64,000 bases of DNA from Candidatus Puniceispirillum marinum IMCC1322. Its GTDB lineage: Bacteria; Pseudomonadota; Alphaproteobacteria; Puniceispirillales; Puniceispirillaceae. The notes beneath the pieces were generated by a model. That model had not been told where the DNA came from. It worked only from the letters and a program-made list of their open reading frames with translations, and searched no databases. The position numbers and the translations under genes are program-made. Position 1 is the stretch's first letter. The number at the start of each line of letters is the position of its first letter. Location of the stretch: positions 1,736,001 through 1,800,000 of the forward strand of contig NC_014010.1 in assembly GCF_000024465.1 (NCBI RefSeq), in the 5' to 3' direction. This document shows positions 10,427 to 20,410 of this stretch, in pieces.

Positions 10427-12022
10427 CTAGCTATCAGATGCGTCAGCAGATATCTCACCTGCTTCTGCCTCTGTATCGGGTGCATCACTATCGCTTGCAT
10501 CAGCGGCTTGATCATCTTCATCATCAAACCAATGTGCCCGTGCAGCCATGATGATATCGCCCGCTTCAGCGTCGTCACTCAGGCCGTGTTCGCCTAACAG
10601 GCTGACCAGCTCCTCATTATCGAGGTCAGCTAGATCATCAAGGGTGAGAATATTATTCTCGGCAAGCGACAGCAGCATAGCCAGACTGATATATTCAAAG
10701 GCACGCAGATCATCAGCCACTTTCAGCTTATCAAGAGCTTCATTGATTCTGGTTGTTTCACGCTCGACATAATCAACCGCACGATTTTGCAATTCGGTTG
10801 CAATATCTTCGTCAAAGCCCTGAATATTAGCCAGCTCCTCGATTGTGCTTTCGGCGATTTCTTCCGGCAGGACAAAGCCTTCCGCCACCAGCAGATGCGC
10901 GATCACATCATCGATGTTCAGCGCTTCGATAAAGCCGGTCGAGCGCGTGCGGAATTCTTCCTGGCGACGTTCCGATTCTTCGGCCTCGGTCAGAATATCA
11001 ATATACCAGCCTGACAATTGCGAGGCGAGGCGTACATTCTGTCCACGACGGCCAATCGCAAGGCTGAGCTGGTCATCAGGCACGACAACTTCCATCCGGC
11101 CAGCCACCTCATCCATCACCACCTTGGCAACTTCGGCTGGTGCCAGCGCATTCACGACAAAGGCAGCAGGGTCATCATTGAACGGGATAATTTCCACTTT
11201 CTCACCCTGCAATTCGCCAACAACCGCTTGCACTCGGCTACCCCGCATACCCACACAGGCGCCAACCGGATCAATGCCCGGATCATTCGACAGAACCGAA
11301 ATTTTGGCACGACTACCAGCTTCACGAGCCACACCTTTGATTTCGATGATGCCATCATAAATTTCAGGCACTTCCTGTGTAAACAGCTTGGCCATGAATT
11401 CATTACAGGCACGCGATAGAAAGATTTGCGGGCCCCGCTGTTCTTCGCGCACATCGATAATATAGGCGCGCACGCGATCGCCTTGGCGCAGATTCTCACG
11501 CGGGATCATTTCTTCACGGCGAATCACCGCTTCGGCACGGCCCAGATCAACAGTGATCGAATAGCTTTCAGCACGTTTGATTGTCCCAACAACAATCTCA
11601 CCAACGCGGTCTTTATATTCTTCAAACTGACGCGCACGCTCGGCATCACGCACTTTTTGCGAAATCACCTGCTTGGCAGTCTGCGCCGCAATCCGGCCAA
11701 ATTCGATTGGCGGCAATGATTGCTTTGAAAATTCACCAAGACCTACTGCAGGGGTCAGTTTGGCACCTTCGTCAACGCTTATCTGGGTCTCATCATCTTC
11801 GACCTCTTCGACAACTTCCATCCAGCGTTCCAACCGGATCGCGCCTGATTTGCGATCAATCATGGCCCGGATATCACGCTCCAGACCATATTTTGCACGG
11901 CCAGCTTTTTGAATCGCTTCTTCCATGGCCAGCATGACTTCTTCGCGATCGATCGATTTTTCACGCGCCACCACATCGGCGACCTGAATGAGTTCCATAC
12001 CCGGAATTGATGATGTATCCAT
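10427..12022 (-). CDS. nusA: transcription termination/antitermination factor NusA
   Basis: Binds RNA polymerase and nascent RNA, and controls pausing, intrinsic termination and antitermination of rRNA operons. The 531 residues contain the N-terminal polymerase-binding domain (about 1-130), S1 (about 135-200, GEIVVGTIKRAE), two KH domains (about 225-345, GMRGSRVQAVVGEL and IGRRGQNVRLASQL) and two acidic helix-hairpin-helix repeats (about 365-430 and 440-505). An acidic Asp/Glu/Ala tail closes the protein. It follows rimP by 127 bases. NusA itself could act on the hairpin in the rimP leader, making the operon autoregulatory (inference). Confidence 0.97.
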   Translation of the reverse strand: MDTSSIPGMELIQVADVVAREKSIDREEVMLAMEEAIQKAGRAKYGLERDIRAMIDRKSGAIRLERWMEVVEEVEDDETQISVDEGAKLTPAVGLGEFSKQSLPPIEFGRIAAQTAKQVISQKVRDAERARQFEEYKDRVGEIVVGTIKRAESYSITVDLGRAEAVIRREEMIPRENLRQGDRVRAYIIDVREEQRGPQIFLSRACNEFMAKLFTQEVPEIYDGIIEIKGVAREAGSRAKISVLSNDPGIDPVGACVGMRGSRVQAVVGELQGEKVEIIPFNDDPAAFVVNALAPAEVAKVVMDEVAGRMEVVVPDDQLSLAIGRRGQNVRLASQLSGWYIDILTEAEESERRQEEFRTRSTGFIEALNIDDVIAHLLVAEGFVLPEEIAESTIEELANIQGFDEDIATELQNRAVDYVERETTRINEALDKLKVADDLRAFEYISLAMLLSLAENNILTLDDLADLDNEELVSLLGEHGLSDDAEAGDIIMAARAHWFDDEDDQAADASDSDAPDTEAEAGEISADASDS

Positions 12023-12149
12023 TATCGTCTCGACTTATCTGTTTCAAGCCTTTGTCTAAATTCAAAAGCGGGCTTGGTTGTTTGCTGTTAAAGGGTGTGA
12101 TGACATTGTCATGACCCCGATTATGTTAGTCACTATTTTTACGTGGTTT

Positions 12150-12683
12150 TTATTTAGCCTTTATTTGGTCTTTAGTTGACATCGCCAGAATTTCTGCTGG
12201 GTCGATACGCGCCGAATCTATTTCGTCAAATGCAAATGCAAAGCGTCCGAATGTTGTTTCCAGAACGATCTTGCCTTCATCGTCAAAGCCATTTAGGCGG
12301 CCATTAAAGCGGCGACGGCCATCACGCATCATCCGCAGATTTATTTTGGCCAGCTCACCTTCAAACCTTTCATAATCTTCGATTTTGGTCAGCGGCCGGT
12401 CAATTCCCGGAGAGCTGACCTCCAGAACATAGGCACTGGAAATCGGATCTTCAACATCAAGCAAGGCCGCAATATGCCGGCTCAGCTTTTTGCAATCCTC
12501 GACAGTCATCTCGCGATCTTCAACCGGTTCAGCCATAATCTGCAACTGGTTACGGCCTGAATTGCCGCCCATAAACAATACCCGCACCAGCTGAAAACCC
12601 AGGTCTTCAACCGCCGCTTCGATTATCTTGCTTACTTTTGTCTCTACCAAGCTGGTCTCGCTGTTGGTCCAATCGATCCACAT
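12150..12683 (-). CDS. rimP: ribosome maturation factor RimP
   Basis: Assists maturation of the 30S subunit. The core is KIIEAAVEDLGFQLVRVLFMG, then PGIDRPLTKIEDYERFEGELAKI and a C-terminal SH3-like domain (FNGRLNGFDDEGKIVLET). The frame is open to 12716, but that extension runs through a terminator hairpin, so the ATG at 12681-12683 (MWIDWTNSETSL, 177 residues) is chosen. No convincing Shine-Dalgarno sequence is visible. It is the first gene of the rimP-nusA-ylxR-infB-rbfA-truB-rpsO unit and has its own promoter and hairpin leader immediately upstream. Confidence 0.93.
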   Translation of the reverse strand: MWIDWTNSETSLVETKVSKIIEAAVEDLGFQLVRVLFMGGNSGRNQLQIMAEPVEDREMTVEDCKKLSRHIAALLDVEDPISSAYVLEVSSPGIDRPLTKIEDYERFEGELAKINLRMMRDGRRRFNGRLNGFDDEGKIVLETTFGRFAFAFDEIDSARIDPAEILAMSTKDQIKAK

Positions 12684-12689
12684 ATCAGC

Positions 12690-12717
12690 CAATAAAAAAG
12701 TGAGCCCGCGGCTCACT
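12690..12717 (-). terminator. intrinsic terminator hairpin in the rimP leader (attenuator candidate)
   Basis: Arms 12710-12717 and 12699-12706 (AGTGAGCC/GGCTCACT) form a perfect 8-bp stem with a GCG loop, followed by TTTTTTATT. It ends about 10 bases before the rimP start. A sigma70-like promoter lies between this hairpin and the end of trmB, so the hairpin is downstream of the rimP promoter and not merely the trmB terminator. Position and form match the rimP leader family described as a putative attenuator upstream of rimP (recalled family knowledge, not checked). It may also stop read-through from trmB. Confidence 0.75.
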
Positions 12718-12742
12718 ATCTATGCGACAGCTGATTTTGCAT

Positions 12743-12773
12743 ATTATATATAACGTAACACGCCAAATGACAA
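12743..12773 (-). promoter_or_regulatory. sigma70-like promoter for the rimP-nusA-infB operon
   Basis: On the minus strand, TTGTCA (12768-12773) is followed after 17 bases by TATATA (12745-12750); TATAAT overlaps it at 12743-12748. Transcription would begin near 12737, giving a leader of about 50 bases that contains the hairpin at 12690-12717. It starts 27 bases downstream of the trmB stop. Confidence 0.6.
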
Positions 12774-12799
12774 GCGTTTACGTCAGCACCTGTTTCAGC

Positions 12800-13627
12800 C
12801 TAGCTACGGGTAAAAATAAACCAGGCCGGATGGCGTGCTTCATTTTCGGCCTTTTTCATATAGCGTGTCGCTGGCAAGTCTGCTGGTCGTATCTGCCAGT
12901 CATCTGCACAGCGCGCGGTCCAGTCAAAGGCCGGATGCCGCATTGCCGCCTGTAACAGCCAGCTTTTTGCCGTTGGATCATCACTGGCCATCACAAGGCT
13001 GCCCCCTGGCCGGATCAGCCGCGCCAGCGAATTCATCACATCATCTTGCAGAATCCGGCGTCCAGCATGGCGCTTTTTTGGCCAGGGATCGGGAAACATA
13101 ACATAGGCACCCGCCAGCGACGCATCGGCCAGCGACGCAAAGATCAGCCGCACATCATCATCCCAGATGCGGATATTATCGATATCGTCATCCTGCATAT
13201 GCCGCAGCAGACTAGCGACACCATTTATAAAGGGCTCGGCACCAATGAAACCGGCATCAGGCCGTTGCGTCGCCAGTCCGGCGATATGCTCGCCGCCGCC
13301 AAACCCGATTTCCAGAAAAACATCCGCACAGGGACTACTGAATTGCGCGGCGGCGTGACGTTCTAGATCAAACCGTACTTCAGGCAATTTTTCAGCCAAT
13401 AAAGTCTGCATTGTCTGCCGCAATGGACGACCTTTCCGCCGTCCGTAAAAGCGCGGGCCATAAAAACGCGAGGCAGAAAAATCCTGATTATCCATATTTG
13501 GTTTTTGAGCGCCTGGTTGTTGAGCATCTGTCTTTTTGGTGTCTGTCTTTTTGGCGCCTATCACTTTTATGACTGTCTCTTTTTTGTCTGATGTCATCGT
13601 CACAACCATTCCCAAATCACCAGACAT
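12800..13627 (-). CDS. trmB: tRNA (guanine-N7-)-methyltransferase
   Basis: SAM-dependent enzyme that makes m7G46 in the tRNA variable loop. The Rossmann motif EIGFGGGEHIAGLA (about 102-115) and the family signature MFPDPWPKKRHAGRRI (about 175-190) are both present, as is the C-terminal TRYMKKAENEARHPAWF. At 275 residues it is longer than usual because of a low-complexity N-terminus with two 15-bp repeats (KKTDTKKTDA). The true start could be any of M1, M7, M11 or M45, as no ribosome-binding site is well placed. It follows metK by 24 bases and is probably co-transcribed with it. Confidence 0.93.
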   Translation of the reverse strand: MSGDLGMVVTMTSDKKETVIKVIGAKKTDTKKTDAQQPGAQKPNMDNQDFSASRFYGPRFYGRRKGRPLRQTMQTLLAEKLPEVRFDLERHAAAQFSSPCADVFLEIGFGGGEHIAGLATQRPDAGFIGAEPFINGVASLLRHMQDDDIDNIRIWDDDVRLIFASLADASLAGAYVMFPDPWPKKRHAGRRILQDDVMNSLARLIRPGGSLVMASDDPTAKSWLLQAAMRHPAFDWTARCADDWQIRPADLPATRYMKKAENEARHPAWFIFTRS

Positions 13628-13651
13628 CCTCGCTGTGGATACCTATAAATA

Positions 13652-14830
13652 TTAGGCCAAAGCCGCCGTCAGTGCAGCTTTCAGATCGGTTGCTTCCCAG
13701 CTAAATGATCCCGCACCCGCTTCACCAGCCATACGGCCAAAATGGCCATAGGCAGCACTTGATGCGTAGATCGGCTTATTCAGGCCAAGATGTTCACGGA
13801 TGCCACGTGGTGTCAGCTTCATCGACTGGCTCAAAGCCTGTTGCAAATCAGCATCACTGCCTGCACCGGTGCCGTGCGTATTCGCATAGACCGAAACCGG
13901 ATCAGCAACACCAATGGCATAAGCAAGCTGAATCGTGCATTTCGTCGCCAGACCGGCGGCCACAACATTCTTCGCCAGATAACGCGCGGCATAGGCGGCA
14001 GAACGGTCAACTTTTGTCGGGTCTTTACCCGAAAAGGCGCCTCCACCATGCGGCGCGGCACCACCATAAGTATCAACAATAATCTTTCTGCCTGTCAGAC
14101 CGGCATCACCATCGGGTCCACCAATAACGAAATTACCCGTTGGATTAACCAGCAGATCATCGGCACCCACCATCCAGCCATCTGGCAGGATATCGGCAAT
14201 AACCGGTGTCACCAATTTACGTATATCATCTGTTGATGCGCCTTCGGCATGCTGGGTAGATAAAACGATCTTATGCGTACCAATGGGTTTACCATCATCA
14301 TCATAAACCATTGTGATCTGGCTTTTCGAGTCGGGGCGTAAAATCGAATCCGCATTGCTTTTGCGCATTCCGGCAAGACGTTTTAGAATCTGATGCGAAT
14401 AGTGTATCGGTGCTGGCATAAGAACGTCGGTTTCGTCACAGGCATAACCAAACATAAGCCCCTGATCACCGGCGCCTTCATCCTTGTTATCGCCTTCATC
14501 AACGCCCATTGCAATATCGGCTGATTGCTCATGCAAATAATTCTGAAATTCGAAATGGGCGTGATGGAATTTGTCCTGCTCATAGCCAATATCCTTAACC
14601 GCCGCCCGCACCGCAGGTTCAATCTGTTTCATAATACCGGCGATCTGGTCTTCGGGTGCCCGCACCTCACCTCCCAGAATGACGCGATTGGTCGTCGCCA
14701 TGGTTTCGCACGCAACACGCGCTTCTGGGTCAGCTGTTAGAAACAGATCAAGCACCGTGTCTGATATGCGATCGCATACCTTATCAGGATGCCCTTCGGA
14801 CACGGATTCAGACGTAAATAGATATGACAT
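13652..14830 (-). CDS. metK: S-adenosylmethionine synthase
   Basis: Makes SAM from methionine and ATP. The 392-residue protein is of normal length. It has [18 protein letters not shown] at the N-terminus, the [14 protein letters not shown] hexapeptide region, the second signature [16 protein letters not shown], and [21 protein letters not shown] near the end. The start has an AGAGG site five bases upstream. Its position between lnt and trmB is conserved in alphaproteobacteria, and it supplies the cofactor for trmB and miaB nearby. The 60-base gap to lnt shows no SAM riboswitch that I can recognise. Confidence 0.97.
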   Translation of the reverse strand: MSYLFTSESVSEGHPDKVCDRISDTVLDLFLTADPEARVACETMATTNRVILGGEVRAPEDQIAGIMKQIEPAVRAAVKDIGYEQDKFHHAHFEFQNYLHEQSADIAMGVDEGDNKDEGAGDQGLMFGYACDETDVLMPAPIHYSHQILKRLAGMRKSNADSILRPDSKSQITMVYDDDGKPIGTHKIVLSTQHAEGASTDDIRKLVTPVIADILPDGWMVGADDLLVNPTGNFVIGGPDGDAGLTGRKIIVDTYGGAAPHGGGAFSGKDPTKVDRSAAYAARYLAKNVVAAGLATKCTIQLAYAIGVADPVSVYANTHGTGAGSDADLQQALSQSMKLTPRGIREHLGLNKPIYASSAAYGHFGRMAGEAGAGSFSWEATDLKAALTAALA

Positions 14831-14890
14831 GAGAGCCTCTTTATTTTTCGACAGGGTTTTTTGCCTGAACTAGCGGCGCTGGTCAAGCCG

Positions 14891-16402
14891 TCAGTCAAGC
14901 CGCCGATCAAGCCAATATGCAAACCCGGCGGTCAGCATAAGCATAAAGACAAACAACATCTGCCCCATTTTGGCAAGTAACGTTGTTTCCAGCGCGGCAA
15001 CCACCTGCACATCAAGACTATCGGCAATGCCAAGCTCGATCTGGCCAAGTGGCCGTCCTAGCGGATCAAACGCCCCGCTGATACCAGCATTCGCGGCGCG
15101 GATCAATGTCATGCCTTCCTCGACCGCACGCATCTGGCTTTGAGCCAGATGTTGCCAGGGACCTGCCGTATGACCGAACCACCCATCATTTGTCAGATTG
15201 ACTATGAAATCCGGCTTGTTCTGGCGGTCAACGATCGCCCCCGAAAAAATCACTTCATAACAGATCAATATCTGCGCCCTGCCAACTCCTGGTACAGTGA
15301 ACAGCTTATTTGTTGTTCCTTTACTGAAATCCTGCGGGCCAGCAATCACATCAATAAGCGGAACCAGGCCACGAAACGGCACATATTCGCCAAATGGCAC
15401 AAGGTGGCGTTTGTCATAAATGCCTTTGAGCGCACCATTATGCGCATGCAAAACCGCCGCATTGAATAATCTATCCTGTTCGTCACGGCGCGGAATGCCG
15501 GTCAGCAGATACCCATCAAACGGCGTCGCTGATGCTACGGTTCGGCGCAACAGCTCCGGTTCGACGCTGGCAAAGCCGGCGAACGCCGTTTCCGGCCAGA
15601 TCACCAGACGCGGCATGGGAATATGCTGATTTGATAAATCAACAAGTCGTTGCAGATGTTCTGGTCGTTTCGATCTCAGCCATTTTTCCTGTTGCGGTAC
15701 GGATGGCTGAATGATGCGCACAGTTGGGCTTTGCGTGTTCTGCACCACATCTTGCAGGTGATCGATACGCACGATTCCCAGATATGACAGCAACAATGGC
15801 ACGATCAGCAGGGCCACCGCAATCTGCCGCGCCCCCACCACCCATAGCGCCAGCACAAAGGCAAACAGAAAGGCGATGATATTCAGCCCGTAAATGCCAA
15901 ACCAGCTAGCCGCTTGCAAGGCGCCAAGATGAAAGCTGAACAGATAGCCCGGCGCGTTCCATGGAAACCCGGTGGCAACAAAACCACGGGCATATTCTGC
16001 CAAACCCAGCATCATCACCAGCCAGATCAGACGGCCTTGTGCTGTGCGACCACAACGCCATGCCACCCATCCGGCTACCGCCCAGAATAAAGCCAGTACA
16101 GAGGCAAGGCCAAAAGCGGCAAACGGCATCAACAACCACAAGCCAGGGTCAGAGACATAAAGCGAATGTGCCACCCAATAGGTCGAAAACACAAACCAGC
16201 CAAGTCCGGCCAGCATCCAGATAGCAGCTGCCCGCCAGGCTGTGTGTGCCTTGGCTGACGTCAGCGCCGGGAAAGATAACGCAAAAATGGTAAATATAAA
16301 CCCCAACGGCGGCAGGCACAGGCTGGCAAGGCAGCCAGCCAGAAATGACCCGACATAGGGATTACGGATCACGGCAGCCGCCTTATTCCAGAACCGCGCC
16401 AT
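14891..16402 (-). CDS. lnt: apolipoprotein N-acyltransferase
   Basis: Inner-membrane enzyme that adds the third acyl chain to the N-terminal cysteine of lipoproteins. The 503 residues begin with about six hydrophobic segments (to about residue 210), followed by a periplasmic nitrilase domain. The Glu-Lys-Cys triad can be placed in VIWPETAF (about 270), YDKRHLVPFGEYVPF (about 329) and ILICYEVIF (about 380). A C-terminal membrane helix (LLAKMGQMLFVFMLMLTAGF) ends the protein. It lies 10 bases after corC, the usual pairing. Its substrates would include the lipoproteins encoded at 58.7 and 62.0 kb. Confidence 0.95.
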   Translation of the reverse strand: MARFWNKAAAVIRNPYVGSFLAGCLASLCLPPLGFIFTIFALSFPALTSAKAHTAWRAAAIWMLAGLGWFVFSTYWVAHSLYVSDPGLWLLMPFAAFGLASVLALFWAVAGWVAWRCGRTAQGRLIWLVMMLGLAEYARGFVATGFPWNAPGYLFSFHLGALQAASWFGIYGLNIIAFLFAFVLALWVVGARQIAVALLIVPLLLSYLGIVRIDHLQDVVQNTQSPTVRIIQPSVPQQEKWLRSKRPEHLQRLVDLSNQHIPMPRLVIWPETAFAGFASVEPELLRRTVASATPFDGYLLTGIPRRDEQDRLFNAAVLHAHNGALKGIYDKRHLVPFGEYVPFRGLVPLIDVIAGPQDFSKGTTNKLFTVPGVGRAQILICYEVIFSGAIVDRQNKPDFIVNLTNDGWFGHTAGPWQHLAQSQMRAVEEGMTLIRAANAGISGAFDPLGRPLGQIELGIADSLDVQVVAALETTLLAKMGQMLFVFMLMLTAGFAYWLDRRLD

Positions 16403-16412
16403 TCCGCGTCAC

Positions 16413-17258
16413 CTAGCTTTGATCATGCTGCGGGACCCGCGCAAGCCCCCTGATTTTTACCAATGTGATACGCCGTGGATCACCTTCCAGCACTTCGAAC
16501 TGCAACCCCTTTGCATGGCGAACAATTTCACCGCGCGTTGGCACACGTCCGGCTTCGGCACAGACCAGCCCGCCCAGCGTGTCAATCTCATCACGATCAT
16601 CATCATCAAGCAGAATACCTGTTACGGTTTCCAGCGTTTCGATTTCAAGGCGGGCGTCGGCGATCGCGGTACCATCACCATTGATGTCAAACCGCAAGGC
16701 TATCGTTTCATCATATTCATCTTCGATGTCACCAACGATTTCCTCAATCAGATCTTCAATCGTAATCAGCCCGTCAACGCCGCCAAACTCATCGACAACC
16801 AAGGCCAGATGACGCCGCTTTAACCGCATCTCATGCAACAGATCCAGAAGCCGGATTGTCGGGGCAACAAACAAAGCCGGACGCAGAAGTGATTTAACTG
16901 GTGGCACCTCACCAGCTTGCAAGCTGGCAAAAATATCTTTGACGTGAATAAAGCCGGCAACATCATCCAACGTTTCGCGATATACCGGAATGCGGCTATG
17001 CCTGACCTGTGAAATTTGCTTGCTGATCTGGGAAAACTCATTGCGCATGCTGACCGAAACAATATCTGCCCGTGGGATCATCACATCCGATGCAATCTTA
17101 TCACGAAGCCCAAGCAGATTGCGCAGCAAGGTACCTTCGTGACGGTCAAAAAGCTCACGGTCAGTTGCCGAATCTTCCAGCAATTCGGTCATTTTCTGGC
17201 GCCGTGATTCAGGGCGTTCGAACAAGGACTTTATCATGTTTAACAGCACATCGATCAT
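16413..17258 (-). CDS. CorC/HlyC-type CBS-domain protein
   Basis: The 281-residue protein has a pair of CBS domains (about 65-185, LRDKIASDVMIPRADIVSV and VHVKDIF-like segment) and a C-terminal CorC_HlyC transporter-associated domain (about 200-275). It lacks the membrane DUF21 part found in full-length relatives, as in E. coli CorC (YbeX). The family is linked to magnesium and cobalt efflux, and ybeX has also been tied to ribosome metabolism. It overlaps ybeY by four bases and precedes lnt, matching the ybeZ-ybeY-ybeX-lnt order. The precise function is unsure. Confidence 0.9.
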   Translation of the reverse strand: MIDVLLNMIKSLFERPESRRQKMTELLEDSATDRELFDRHEGTLLRNLLGLRDKIASDVMIPRADIVSVSMRNEFSQISKQISQVRHSRIPVYRETLDDVAGFIHVKDIFASLQAGEVPPVKSLLRPALFVAPTIRLLDLLHEMRLKRRHLALVVDEFGGVDGLITIEDLIEEIVGDIEDEYDETIALRFDINGDGTAIADARLEIETLETVTGILLDDDDRDEIDTLGGLVCAEAGRVPTRGEIVRHAKGLQFEVLEGDPRRITLVKIRGLARVPQHDQS

Positions 17259-17977
17259 GATGCAGACTCCGTCTTTGGCATTATGCTAGTGGCATCATCA
17301 TCTGCGGCTTTATTATCCGCCATATCAACCCCGGCTTTATCAACCCCAGCTTTATCAACCCCAGCTTTATCAACATAGGGATTAGCGATGCCCAGCGCCT
17401 CTAGCAGGCTGATTTCCAGCGCTTCCATCGCATCGGCCTCGGCATCCTGATCGTGGTCATAACCCAAAAGATGCAACACACCATGCCCGAACAAATGCGT
17501 GATATGATCCGAGATTCTGATACTACTTTCTTCAGCCTCGCGCGCGCAAATGCCATAGGCAATGGCGATATCGCCTAGCTCCTGGCGTTGCGGCGCATTA
17601 TCGTCGTCAGCATCCATAGCGCCCATAGCATAAGGCATATCATCGTCATCTGCGGCGGGAAAGGACAGCACATTCGTGGCTTTATCGATGCCGCGATGAT
17701 CATGGTTTAACTGCCGTATTTTGGCGTCACTGCATAATAACAGGCTGACTGCACAATCTTTCATGTCATGCGCCGACAGCGCCCTATCGAGAATCTGGCA
17801 AAAATGCGCTTTCACATCACCGAGCATAGCCGCTGACCAGCAATCATGATCAGTCATAATATCAATCTGATGCGCGTCTGGCGTGTGCCATTGGCGTGCG
17901 TCAAAAGCTGACATGGTGTCACCATGATCAGCACCAGCAGAGGTTAAACTGTCAGGCTCCGGACTGGGGTCAATCAT
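17255..17977 (-). CDS. ybeY: endoribonuclease YbeY, with long termini
   Basis: Metal-dependent RNase involved in 16S rRNA 3'-end maturation and ribosome quality control. The zinc motif is HLFGHGVLHLLGYDHDQDAEADAM (H-x3-H-x5-H type), and NHDHRGIDKATNVLSFP is the other conserved block. At 240 residues it is much longer than the usual 150-170. It has an extra N-terminal segment of about 45 residues and a C-terminal tail with three 15-bp repeats (VDKAG units, 17324-17368). The start overlaps the phoH stop by four bases and the stop overlaps the corC start by four. The reading frame is intact, so the tails are probably tolerated additions. Confidence 0.92.
   Translation of the reverse strand: MIDPSPEPDSLTSAGADHGDTMSAFDARQWHTPDAHQIDIMTDHDCWSAAMLGDVKAHFCQILDRALSAHDMKDCAVSLLLCSDAKIRQLNHDHRGIDKATNVLSFPAADDDDMPYAMGAMDADDDNAPQRQELGDIAIAYGICAREAEESSIRISDHITHLFGHGVLHLLGYDHDQDAEADAMEALEISLLEALGIANPYVDKAGVDKAGVDKAGVDMADNKAADDDATSIMPKTESAS
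17324..17376. repeat. 15-bp in-frame tandem repeat in ybeY
   Basis: Three full units (17324-17338, 17339-17353, 17354-17368) and a partial fourth encode repeated VDKAG near the C-terminus of YbeY. The units are nearly identical, indicating recent slippage or unequal exchange. Confidence 0.9.
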
Positions 17978-18942
17978 GGCGTTTGTCCCTTTTCATAGGC
18001 GTGCAGGATGCGCGCAACAACGGGGTGTCTTACCACATCTTTGCCTGACAGATGGATGATACCAACACCTTTAATATCAGTCAGAATAGATACGGCATCT
18101 GCCAAACCTGACGGGTGTCCAGCAGGCAGGTCAACTTGGCTCAGATCGCCGGTAATGACCATACGCGAATCCTGACCAAGCCGGGTTAGCACCATTTTCA
18201 TCTGCACAGGTGTCGTGTTCTGCGCTTCATCGATAATCACATAGGACGCGCTCAGCGTCCGGCCACGCATAAAGGCCAGGGGCGCAATTTCGATCTCACC
18301 GCTGGTCAGCATCCGATCCACCTTATCGGCTGGCATCATGTCATAAAGCGCATCATAAAGCGGGCGCAGATAGGGATCGACCTTCTCTTTCATATCACCG
18401 GGCAAAAAGCCAAGCCGCTCACCCGCTTCAACCGCCGGACGTGATAGAACAATACGTTCGACTTCCCGTTTTTTCAGCGCTTCGACCGCGCGCGCAACCG
18501 CCATATAGGTTTTACCGGTGCCTGCAGGGCCCAGCCCGAACACCACCTCATCGCGGCGCAACAGATCCAGATACTGGTTCTGGCCAGAGGTTTTGGCGAC
18601 GATTTTCTTTTTCCATGTATCAATCGATTCGAGTGCTTGTGGTTTTGGCGTGGCTTTGCTGTTGCTTTCCCAGCGTAGCGCATCACTGACCATCGATTTG
18701 TCAATTTCCTCAGCGCCCGCATCACGCACTGTCTTATACAGTGTTTCGATAACTTTGCGGGCTTCCTTGGATGCGGCAGAAGCACCAGATATTTTGATGC
18801 TATTGCCAAAAGAATCCAGCTTTACATCCAGCGCATCTTCGATCTGCATCAGATTCTGATTATGTTCGCCGAACAACAGCGCCACGGTGGCGTTATCTTC
18901 AAAGTCCATCCTGATGGTGAACTTGGCATTTTTGTTGCTCAC
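17974..18942 (-). CDS. ybeZ: PhoH-like ATPase (YbeZ)
   Basis: Putative RNA-associated P-loop ATPase that works with YbeY. The 322 residues have an N-terminal KH-like segment (about 1-105) and the PhoH ATPase domain with Walker [11 protein letters not shown] (about 135-144), Walker [10 protein letters not shown] and the [13 protein letters not shown] sensor segment. It overlaps ybeY and miaB by four bases each, so miaB-ybeZ-ybeY-corC-lnt is one tightly packed unit. The exact activity of YbeZ is unresolved. Confidence 0.93.
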   Translation of the reverse strand: MSNKNAKFTIRMDFEDNATVALLFGEHNQNLMQIEDALDVKLDSFGNSIKISGASAASKEARKVIETLYKTVRDAGAEEIDKSMVSDALRWESNSKATPKPQALESIDTWKKKIVAKTSGQNQYLDLLRRDEVVFGLGPAGTGKTYMAVARAVEALKKREVERIVLSRPAVEAGERLGFLPGDMKEKVDPYLRPLYDALYDMMPADKVDRMLTSGEIEIAPLAFMRGRTLSASYVIIDEAQNTTPVQMKMVLTRLGQDSRMVITGDLSQVDLPAGHPSGLADAVSILTDIKGVGIIHLSGKDVVRHPVVARILHAYEKGQTP

Positions 18943-20294
18943 GCTACCCCCTTCATGGAAGTGATTTCGGCGGTTACACTATTTTGTCGGCCTTCAATAA
19001 TATCACAGGCAATGATCTGGCCAATCTGATCTTCGCTGCCAGCAAAATTGACCGCCTGCATAAATGGGCTTCGTCCAGCCATCTGGCCAGCGCGGCCACC
19101 AGCACGTTCAACCAGAATATCGAGCCGCATACCTTCGGTCTTTTTATTAAAGGCAAACTGCTGGGCATTAAGCAATTGTTGCAAGGCTTCCAGACGATCT
19201 GCCTTTACCGCTTCGGGCACCTGCAGGTCGGATACGGATGCGGGTGTCCCGGGACGGGGGCTATATTTGAACGAATAGGCCGACGCATAGCCAACCTTAT
19301 CGATCAGCGCCAAAGTATCGGCAAAATCCTGATCGCTTTCGCCGGGGAAGCCGACAATGAAATCACCTGACATGGCGATATCTGGCCGCACATGCCGCAG
19401 CTTGTCGATGACCTTGAAATATACATCTTTTGAATGCCGACGGTTCATCGCATCAAGCACACGGTCCGAACCCGACTGGATAGGTAAATGCAGATAAGGC
19501 ATTAATTGCGGCACATTACCATGTGCGGCGATCAATTCATCATCCATATCCAGCGGATGCGAGGTTGTATAGCGGATTCGCTCCAGGCCATCGATCTCGG
19601 CAAGCGCATGAATCAGACGCCCCAGCGACCAGACCGACCCATGCCCGTCATCGCCATGATAGGCATTTACATTCTGACCTAACAGCGTGATTTCGCGCGT
19701 CCCCCTGCCCACCAGCCGTGTGGCTTCGGCCAGCACGTCTGCGGCAGGCCGGGAATATTCGGCACCTCGCGTATAGGGTACCACACAGAAGGCACAGAAT
19801 TTATCGCACCCTTCCTGCACGCTCAGAAAAGCAGCTGGACCACGCGGGGCGTGTTCTTCGGGCAATAGATCGAATTTCACTTCCTGCGGAAAATCGGTAT
19901 CGATGGCACGCTTGCGCACTGACGGATCGATTTCGGCAATCAATTCAGGCAACCGGTGATAGGTTTGCGGGCCCACAACAATATCAACCCAAGGGGCGCG
20001 GCGGGTGATTTCGGCACCCTCGGCCTGCGCCACACATCCGGCCACAGCAATGGTCACGGCACGGCCTTGCTGGTCGCGCGCTTTTTCTTTCATCATCCGC
20101 AAACGGCCAAGTTCGGAAAACACCTTTTCGGATGCTTTTTCACGGATATGACAGGTGTTCAGAATCACCATATCCGCGCCATCGGGCGTTTCGATTGGTG
20201 CATAGCCAAGCGGCGCAAGCACATCGGTCATACGGTCAGAATCATAGACATTCATCTGACAGCCATATGTTTTAATAAAAAGTTTCTTGGTCAA
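18939..20294 (-). CDS. miaB: tRNA-2-methylthio-N6-dimethylallyladenosine synthase
   Basis: Radical-SAM methylthiotransferase that modifies A37 of tRNAs reading U-starting codons. The 451 residues contain the N-terminal UPF0004 domain with three cluster-binding cysteines ([24 protein letters not shown]), the radical-SAM CxxxCxxC motif ([10 protein letters not shown], about 160-168) and a C-terminal TRAM domain (about 375-440). [19 protein letters not shown] is typical MiaB. It is the first gene of the miaB-ybeZ-ybeY-corC-lnt unit and depends on SAM from metK nearby. A miaA gene is not in the window. Confidence 0.96.
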   Translation of the reverse strand: MTKKLFIKTYGCQMNVYDSDRMTDVLAPLGYAPIETPDGADMVILNTCHIREKASEKVFSELGRLRMMKEKARDQQGRAVTIAVAGCVAQAEGAEITRRAPWVDIVVGPQTYHRLPELIAEIDPSVRKRAIDTDFPQEVKFDLLPEEHAPRGPAAFLSVQEGCDKFCAFCVVPYTRGAEYSRPAADVLAEATRLVGRGTREITLLGQNVNAYHGDDGHGSVWSLGRLIHALAEIDGLERIRYTTSHPLDMDDELIAAHGNVPQLMPYLHLPIQSGSDRVLDAMNRRHSKDVYFKVIDKLRHVRPDIAMSGDFIVGFPGESDQDFADTLALIDKVGYASAYSFKYSPRPGTPASVSDLQVPEAVKADRLEALQQLLNAQQFAFNKKTEGMRLDILVERAGGRAGQMAGRSPFMQAVNFAGSEDQIGQIIACDIIEGRQNSVTAEITSMKGVA

Positions 20295-20410
20295 TGGTGC
20301 GGTATCACTCGAATTAGCGCGGTGTTATTTTCTTTTACCTGTTTGCCGCGAGGCTGGTCAAGACGAAGTTGGCCTATCGTCTAATCTCATCCTTCTGGCA
20401 ATCGTATTAA

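Noticed and set aside
14831-14890. SAM riboswitch before metK
   Set aside because: The 60-base gap to lnt is too short for most classes, and no recognisable SAM-II, SAM-V or SAH-type core was seen. Only a weak CAGG/CCTG pair is present.
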